Shown: one piece after another, positions 13,301-22,300 of the stretch
Layout: each line of letters begins with the position of its first letter
How positions within the stretch are numbered: the stretch's first letter is position 1
Assembly (NCBI GenBank): GCA_031763025.1
Contig: JASSKH010000028.1
Location: forward strand, 8,048,045-8,112,044
DNA from: Macrocystis pyrifera
Lineage: Eukaryota > Sar > Phaeophyceae > Laminariales > Laminariaceae
Direction of reading: 5' to 3'
DNA length: 64,000 bases
Translations under genes and position numbers: made by a program
Notes under the pieces: generated by a model
Told to the model about the DNA's origin: nothing
Database searches by the model: none
The model's input: only the letters and a program-made list of their open reading frames with translations

Positions 13301-16300
13301 CCACAAAAAATTCTCCCCAAAAACAAGACCGGAATTCACAGCCTTACATAGGAGATCCCCAGATTGTCCGCGGCGGGGGGGGGGGGGGGGGCATAATTTT
13401 CGGAGGCGTTTCCCTCCCGTGTTTTTTCGTGTTTCTTGTATATGGCACGCTATGTAGCCATGAACTTATTATCAGGCGAGGTATGGGTGGGTTAGATTAA
13501 TTTGATTGTTGACTTTGTGTTTAGCGTAACGGGAAACCATTGTGATCAGGACCCACCATATACACAAAAGCCTATATATTCCAGTATCATTACGGATAAA
13601 AATTTGTCCTGATTATTGTGTATCCCAGGAACAGTACTAATATTAATAGTATTAATTAACCGATTTTCTTTAGGAAACGATGCACTGATGTTACCACTTG
13701 CCGCTTTTTTTTTGTCTCTCAAAAAAATTGCTCGTGGAATAATTTGTGGGGGGGGGGGGGGGGGGGCAAAGGTCGGATGCTTCGAGATTGCTCTGAGCGC
13801 CTTATTTGAAGACACGCCCCGGAACGCCTTCGTCGAGGAATTCCGACCGGCGCTGTGGACGGAAGCGCAGAAGACGCTGCCGAGGAGCGTGTTCGAGTAC
13901 TCGCGCAAGGCCCTCAGGAGCGCTCTGGTGTTTCTCAAGAGCGCCTACGGACCGGTGCGTGTGCGATGTGCTCTATACGATGCTCACGTGTATGCATGGG
14001 CGCTTCAAGCAAGGGGAACGTATAGAATGCGAGTAGTCGAAAACAACAGACGAGGATGACGACAAAAAAAAAAATATTCATCATGTTTTTGTTCTGCTGT
14101 CCTTGGTGCGTACTTGTTATCCAGCCAACAAGCAGCTGATTGCAATTTAGACGGCAACCCGACGAGCGATGGGAACGCTGCACCCGATCTATGCGCGATT
14201 TATGTCAATTTACCAATGACGTGTGCCGGGGGAGGAAGGCGGGTAGACTTAAGACACCTACTGCTGTGACCACACAGCTTTCGTCCAAAAGGCCGTCGAG
14301 CGTAGAAGACCATGCGAGGTGAGTCAGCTCGTGATGACTGAAAAAGAAAAAAGAAGCTTGCAGCATTCGTTCAACGGCCAGCCAGAAGGCGCAACTTCTA
14401 CAGAATGACCGCAGAACGTGTCGCTTTTTTTGTTTGAACCCTTTTTCGCGGTATTTTTCGGTAATATTAATGTTATTATCACTGCGTTTACCGTCCAACA
14501 GTGTGCTATCAACAGCATGGGCTCCAATGTTCGACCGCTCAGAAACATTAGTACCGGAAAAAAGAAGAGAAAGGAAAAAAAAGTGTTTGTTTACCGGAGC
14601 AACCTACTCTCTGCGACGAGGTGCCGCGTTGATTACCATCAAATCAACGCGGGGGCAGTACTCGTAGCTCTGGCTGCGAGTCTCCGGCTGATCGTAGCAG
14701 AGAGGTCTTCATCAATCCCGAACTACAGTAGACTTACACGAGTCAAAAAGCGACGACGAAGCCATTCTGCAGGAATATGCGTGCGACATTTTGCTTTCGT
14801 GGAACACAAAGCAATGCGTCACCTTGCCTCTCATCGATTTATATATAATTGGTTTGTTTGTTTGTTTTTTTTTTTTTTTTTTAAATATATATATCTCAAC
14901 AGATCGCAAAGTTTGAAGATGTGACGTTCGAGCTGTGCGAGTGTGTCGACGCCAAGACCGGAGAGGAGGTTAGGCACCCGAAGGGGATGTGCGTCGTCCC
15001 GGGCCTGGTTGTGGTCAAGATTATCTACACGCCGGAAGAGGCAGAGCGGCGGAAGATAGAAGATCGAGAAGTGATCGTGGCTTTCGAGAAGACCATGAAG
15101 CATGTGCGAGATGGGAGGGAGGGAGGGGGGGGGAGGGGGGGGGGGGGGGGGGGGGCGGGTACCACGTAGCTATTGGGTCGTTATCCACACGCTGCAACGT
15201 AAATACGCCTGTGGCAGTTCCCAAGAAAAAAAAAGTTGTTTATCACGCACTATTTGTGGTTATCACCGGCGTGCTATGTATTGGTACGTGTTGCGCTCGC
15301 GATGGAGTTCCAGATCGATACAAGGACAGTTTTTTTTTTTTTTCGTTGTCAACGGACTCTGATACGTAATCAGCAGTCGTGCATGCCGTGACCAACCTCA
15401 AGTCGTCCCTCTGGGGTCATGCCATCTCGCGGATTCCTTTATACAATAAACGGGCGTGTCGTCGTCTGTTTTGATTGAAGGCGTGCGTGTGTTTTCTTTT
15501 GTTTGCACGAATAACGCGGTTTGTTTTGCTCGATACATACATATATTTCCCTCCAATGCGAAGGTGCGGGCCTGGCTCAACACCAAGCAAGGGCAAGGGA
15601 GGGTGATGGAGGAAAACAAGAGGCGTAAGGCAGCCAAAAAGTTCAGGATAGGCACGATCGACTCATCCACAGCCACGCTCAAGGTGAGGGTGCGGACAAC
15701 GCTAGCTTAGCGTCAGGGCTGTGAGTGCGCGGAAGTTTCTCCCGCTGTTTTGGGTTTCGCTCCCTTTTAACAAGCGCGGCCCATTGGCCAGGTCACCGAA
15801 AACGCCTCAACCGCTTTTTTTTTCGCGTCGCTGGGAAGGCAACCAACCGATTTTTCTTGTATTTTTATCGGTGGTGGTGCAACTTATTCATCTCTACGAG
15901 AAGCGCGGCCCGATTTGCTACATCACGGCAGCTTTTATGACATGGGGAAAAGTGTCGCAACTGTGGCAATCGAACCGTTGGCGGCCGAACCGTAGTTAGC
16001 TTCCTTCGCGTCAGACCGAAAACCGCGTTCGAATATGTGAGTAGGCTATGTGCCATAATATAGTCAGCTACGCGAGAAAAAGATGAAAATAAAAGACAGG
16101 ACGCGCCGGCCCGCGTCCAGCCTCTCGTCCCTTGAGGCAAAAAAGGCTGAACAGCCTCCCGCGAACCAAAAACAAGCCGCACGAAATATTTCGCTGTTCG
16201 CAGAGCCCATCATACCTGTTCGTGGTCAGCATCAGCAAGCACCCCGCACCACACCGTTCGTTCAGGTGTTTTAACAAAACATTTCTGCGTAATAGGTGTT

Positions 16301-19300
16301 CGAAATAAATAATTGTCTTTCACTCGACTCATGCAAATTTATGTCACCAGATGTACAGATCACGATTCTATCTATCTGTAGATCATCTAGATCCTAATCC
16401 GCCTTTATTATAAGATGTTGCTGCAGGGTCGGTATGGATCGTACAGGGATCCAACCCGGGAGGCATGTCCTGATCATGCGGATTACACAGCTTCCAACCA
16501 ACCGCCAACACGAGGCCTAGTAAATGCCGACGTAGATAGATGGATCATGCAGATCAGGAACCTATCTGTCCTGAAATCTCTACGCACGTAGATCGTGAAG
16601 TGGGAAATCGACTATGTGGTCCGACGAGCGAAACAATATTGTTTGTTCTCCACGCGGTCGAGAGTTCGATACTATTTCTGGAGCCACACCCGACGCTTAC
16701 TTGTTATACGGTGTACCAGGTTACCCCAAGGTAGGAGTTTAGCACCACGCCATTTTTTTTTTTGTCACATACAAATCGTCACGCCGTGCCTCAATACAAA
16801 ACAGCTAAGAAACTATCAACAAAATCTTGCCCTTTTTCAAGTGACGAATGAAAACGCGAAAAGAAATAAAAAATAGTAAGTCATGTGCATGTATGTACGT
16901 ACTTGGTATATAGATGTACGCCATTTTCTTCGCGCTCACCGGCGAATTTTCCAAAGACAGTAGCCGCTCCCTCCATCCTCCACTTAGGCGAGCACGTACA
17001 GTCGTCTCAAACATTAACATAGTATCCGATAGGACTCTGATATGAACATCAAAAGTTGATTATATTCCCGGTCACTCTGATATAAACGTCGAACAGTGAT
17101 TTTAATCCCGGCGAATGCGGTGCATATAGGGTAACAGCAGTTATCCTACACGAACTTCAACTAATTTGTCCCCCCCCCCCCCCCCCCCCCCCCCCCTCCC
17201 CGCGCCGAAAAAAATCACGGGGTGCAATTCTGTAAGAGGGTTAACTTCAACCCTTTTCAGGAGTGCACTGTACAGAAACCTAAATTTGACCCTAATTCCA
17301 GGCATTTTCTCCCTATCACGGGATTACTGCAGCCCAAAAGGGTTCAAGACGATTCCTTCAATAAAACGCCCCAAGCTGTACGTAGCTCTGTATGCCGTAC
17401 CAATCTGTCCCTACATTTAAGCAACGTTTTCATTAAGGACTGGTACATAAAGCGCTCCTTGTGTTCCTGGACAGTTTATTATATTCCGGGACAGAGTGTA
17501 ATGCAATACAGAGTGTGGTACCCACTTCTGAGATCGTCCGTTCACCCCTTTTAAGGCAATACTACGGTCTGGTATTTTTGGGGACCAACTACTCAAGAAT
17601 TTGAGCGGTTTGTCCCTAACACGGGACTGGCTGCAGTTTTACCCTGAAAGGGTTGTCGAGAACTGTTCGGGAGATAAGACCAGGTAGTTCGGCTTGTCAC
17701 TCACGACGAAAAAACAAAAACTACCTTTCGAATCAGCACGTACATTGTAGTAGACTATAAGACCATGTTAGAGAGAAGACCACGTTTATTGGGTTGTCGC
17801 GGAGTGGCCCTAAAAGGGGTACCTCGCCGGCCTCAAACGGGGTACCCACTGGTCTTGAAAAGGGTACCCCGCTGTTCTCGAAAGGGGTGCCCCACTGGTC
17901 TTAAAAGGGGTACCCCACTACGCACTGTATATTTACGATTACATGCGATTGAATATACATAGGTGACCTTGAAGCTGAAGCAGGAGCTGCTGGCGTTCGC
18001 TCAGCAACGCAAGATCCAGTTCGAGGAGGGCGAGCCGTTTCACTTTCACTCCTTGGCGAGCGCCGAAGAGGCGATAGTGCTCGTCACGGAGGCGGAACGG
18101 GAGGTCGACGATATCCACGCAGAGGTGAGAGAGAGAGCCGGCAGGCATCGTACGAAAACAAGAAGCACCCCCACCAAGGTATCCCATACATACGCGCAAA
18201 AAGAACAAGAGAGCCGGCCAATGTATAAGGACCCCCCCCCCCCCCCCCCACTAACGCCTTCCTACAATAGGTAGAAGATGTCCGCGCCGAAATGAGAAAG
18301 CCTGCAAAGTACGTGTAGGTTCCCCTGAGATGTCCGCACAGATTTGAGAGAGCTGGTAAAACAAAGGACTCCATAGTTAGGGCTTCCTAGTTAGGATCCC
18401 CTAATTAGCAAGGCTCTTCACGGGTCACGACCCGACCCGTGGATTCCGTCAGGAAGTCTTCAAAATCTCACGGGTCGGGTCGGGTCGGGTCGGGTCGGTT
18501 CGAGTCGTGTCGGTTCGGTTCGGTTCGGGTCGGGTCGGGTCGGGTCGTGTCGTGTCGTGTCGGGTCGTGTCGGGTCGGGTCGGGTCGAGTCGGGTCGGGG
18601 GTCGGGTCGGGTTGGGTCGGGTCGGGTCGGGTCGGGTCGGGTCGGGTGGGGTCGAGTCGGGTCGGGTCGGATCGGGTCAGGACTTTTCAATCTCTCACGA
18701 GTCGGGTAGGGTCACCCTTTCCCGACTCGACCCGCCTTGACCGGGAGGTTTGACCCCACCGGTGAACAGCGCTGCTTATTAAGGCAGGAGGGCAGGGCGA
18801 AAATGGCAATATAAAGCTGGTACACCCCCCAACTGGGGTAGACGGGGGGACGAATGACCTACTGCGGGGCATATGCCTACGTAAGTGCTATCTATGCGTG
18901 GTATTTCACGCACGTGTATGCATATGTATATGTTTGAACGTTATCTTTGGAATTTTTTGCGGGGGCAAGGATAGTGAATTTCGGTACCCACGTACGATGT
19001 TTTTCGTCTGCATTAAATTCGGCGAAGCGCTCTTGATCGCTTGAACGAGAAACAACGCAAATTAGACTATTATGCTGCTGCGCTTCAAAAGGCTACTTAC
19101 GTTTAGCGATGTCGATTGCGCAGGGTTGCATGCTGCGCTTTGACAGCCGATTTCTTAGCGGCGATAAACTCATGCAGTTTGGTTTCGCGTGGTGCCACGA
19201 GTGGATCACAGGTCGCTAAGCTGGAGCTAGAGAAGACGCAGCTGCAGCACCAACTGAAGGAAAAAGTGCTGGAGACGTTGGTGCAACTGGAAGCCAACCT

Positions 19301-22300
19301 CCTGGACAAGTACTGCTACCTCTCATTCGCCAAAGTCTTCAAGGGGAATAGGATCAGGGCGTTGAAGGTACTATGGTCACTATATACATACGTTTGGTAT
19401 TTATCTATTTGTTATGCTGTCCTCTGAAACAAACCAACACTCGTCAGTCACTCTTTCAGACTAGATGGGTGAAGCACGGGTTAGGGGTCAACTACAGTCA
19501 CAATATAGTATTGTGTTTGCCGTCCCTCAGTGTGCAGCATGAGCTTCAACGTTGAAACTCACTCACGAACCTTCCCAGGAAAGAAAAAAAAAAAACCCAA
19601 GGGAAACACAAACAAAAAGAAAAAAATACACACGAGATATTCGTGAGGGGGCCTTACAGTACGTGATTATTATTATTGCGATCCGACAACGTGTAGCACG
19701 AGCTTCAAAGTTGATTGATCATTCATAAGCACTCCGAAAGAAAACAAACATGGAAGAAAAAAGAGCCTTCTGCACAAAGTCTAACTCCCTCCTGTGCCTT
19801 CTTCGGGCTTGCACTCCATCTACTCCATTAGTAGTCCTTGCTCCTCACTGCTCATCGTGTGCTCTTATTTTCTATTCTAAACCTTAGATCGCGCCCAAAG
19901 TGTTGTTGATCTATTTTCGTCAAGTATTCCGGTCTGTTTGGTGCTAACGTCTGCCGCGTCCGAAGTCGTTGGGTTCTGGATTCCCATTTTTGTGTGGATG
20001 ATACGATTGGAGCAAGCGTCAGCCATTGTCAGATGGCGAGAGGACTAATAACATGCGACGGTTTCATTGTTCCATCCGGTATTACCCTATTCATCTATTC
20101 GTATACCCTGCTACCGTATATCACACCAGGGTCATAAGATAACACACCCCCTGGGACGATTTTCAAAGCTGGGTTTCTCGGTAACGGGGGGGGGCGTACT
20201 GAGCACGCCGAGCAATGCGCCTATGCAACCAACCTTCTCGACGAAATACGTCCAAAACCACCATTTTTGTTGTGTGTGCCCCCCGTTTTCGGAGGAAACC
20301 GGGTCCGAAGTTCGTCGCAGGGAGTGTGTTCTCTTGCGCGTTATTTGGCATAACAGCGTACCAGTTACATATTACGCGGCACGAGATATTTATGTAGATT
20401 GTGTCCCTCTTTTTCGCCAAAAAAAAAAACAACTGTTTCATGCGTGACAAGGGGTACCAGGTATGCTATGTTTTTTGTCGTGCGTGTTCGTTACCGGTGT
20501 GCATTTGGGGACAGCACAAACCTTTTCTTCCTGTTGACATTGCAGCGCATCCTATAGTACGTCATCCACCATCCACCGTTCACCATCCACCATCCACCAT
20601 CCACTACCATCTACCATCCACCATCCACCATCCACCATCCACCATCCACCATCCACCATTCAACATTCACCATCCACCATCCACCATCCACCATTCACCA
20701 TTCACCATCCTCCACCCACCAGGTCAATAGTGCTGCTCCGGGGCTCCTTGCGTGGCGACGACCGTGAAAGTACAAAAACACGACTCGTGCAGTACGCGAC
20801 ATGTGTTGACTTTTTCATTTTATTATGCAAGAACTCACAGCTAACCATTCGCGAGAAACGCCACTTAAAAAATCCGTGTAATAGCCCTTAAGAGTCTATG
20901 TTCAACGTTGTCACCACAAAAAAAACCCTCGAGCATTCTTAGCGAAAAGAGGAGATTGTTGTCAACTGCTGTCGCCTGCTGTATCGTGTAGATCAACCTG
21001 CTCTGTCTGCCTGTGCTCCGCCGTCAATAAAATATTGTGCGAGAGAAAATCTGACGAGATGCTAACGTTTTCCCTCTACGCACATCTTTTCCACCGCCCC
21101 ATAAGTACGTAGCTGTCCCGCGTCCCATCCTCCTGACCAGCCAACCATGCGCACGAGTTGATTGAGCCAACAGAGCGAGGAACCTACCTGCCGAAGCATG
21201 CCAGTACACACACACGCGCACCACAAAAAAACGTCATCCTGTACGGTTCACTACTACAGTTTCGTGCGGCGGACGGACTGTCAACCCCCGACGAGAAAAG
21301 AGATCAAGCATCATCCACATACATCGCCCAGTGCATTCAATTATTACCGTCGCGACGTGAAGTGCAATGAGCACAGGGTACGCTCCTCGCATTTGTCGCA
21401 TAAACCAGCACGGAGTGAACTCGCACAAAATAAATGCTGACGCCCCTTTTCTCCCCCGCCCCCCCGCATATTTATACATTGGCCGTCATCCATAGCGCGG
21501 GTGGAGGCGGCCTTGGGATGGTATGGATGGGGAAGATTTCACGGAGTGGGCCAGGTCGATAGACTGCATCGCGGCAGATCGTCACGAGAGGCCTGAGAAC
21601 GTGGTAAGATGACACCCGGTGTACATTTGTTGTTCCATCTGCCCAGCCCGTTTGAATTGCCTACGTACGTACAGAGTAGTCAAAGCTCTATACGTAGAGG
21701 AAGAAAGCGCAGGCGACCCTTCCGACGGCTCGTTCGACTGTGGGCCACGCAGCAGCAGAGCGTAGTATACAACGCACCTCCGCTGCACAAGTCTCGTATT
21801 TGATATACAACAATTATATCCCTCCCTTCAAGAAGTCAACTTTCTTCTTTCAGGGAATGCTTGTGAGTCATCAATGTTGAAGCTCGTGCTGCTGTAACAA
21901 GGCTTAGACCGGATAGGCAACTGGTTAACCTTTCACCGGTGGCCCAACGGACAAAGACCTTAAACAAATGGCGTCTGTCGGCAGGACCACCATAAAAACA
22001 CTATTTAAAGAAAACTGAAGTCCCTCATGCCAAGAATCTGGCAAAATACTCTTCCTGGGTCCCCGGAGATCGTTCAGAACCGTGGACTAGGCACGTACGG
22101 CCCCATACGATTACCAAAGACCCCGCTGTTCGAACGGGGGGAGAGTGTTACAAGGCTTAGATTGGGTAGGTAGTTGGTTCACCTTTTACCAATAGCCAAA
22201 CGGACAAATACCTCAACACTGCGCATTGTTGGATGGCAAACGCAGCGGAACTAACGGCTTCCTCCTTTGGTGTCATGAATCTAGAGCTGGCTGTGCGAGT

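Larger units (their letters stand above)
10992..13771. other. Gene 1 intron F-G
   Basis: 2.8 kb, dense in repeats: the second 182-bp copy, tRNA-like element S1 (11484-11836), element A fragment (11842-11937), element S2 (12010-12392), an R1 cluster with a nested element A (12402-13200), and G runs at 13375-13391 and 13747-13766. Confidence 0.75.
15684..17962. other. Gene 1 intron I-J
   Basis: It contains R2 (16330-16640), an R3 fragment (about 17034-17110), a 27-base C run (17170-17196), two element C copies (17241-17350 and about 17540-17660) and a 25-28 bp minisatellite (17807-17922). 15684-16330 is unassigned. Confidence 0.65.
19368..21495. other. Gene 1 intron K-L
   Basis: It contains R1 copies (19508-19610 and 19680-20065), element B copy 2 (20136-20345) and the CCATCCA minisatellite (20562-20722). 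20730-21490 is unassigned. Confidence 0.65.

Noticed and set aside
13616-13771. Extension of exon G upstream along its open frame to 13616
   Set aside because: The upstream part is hydrophobic/poly-Gly from a T-rich stretch and a G run; the in-frame AAAG acceptor at 13771 fits the phase of exon F.
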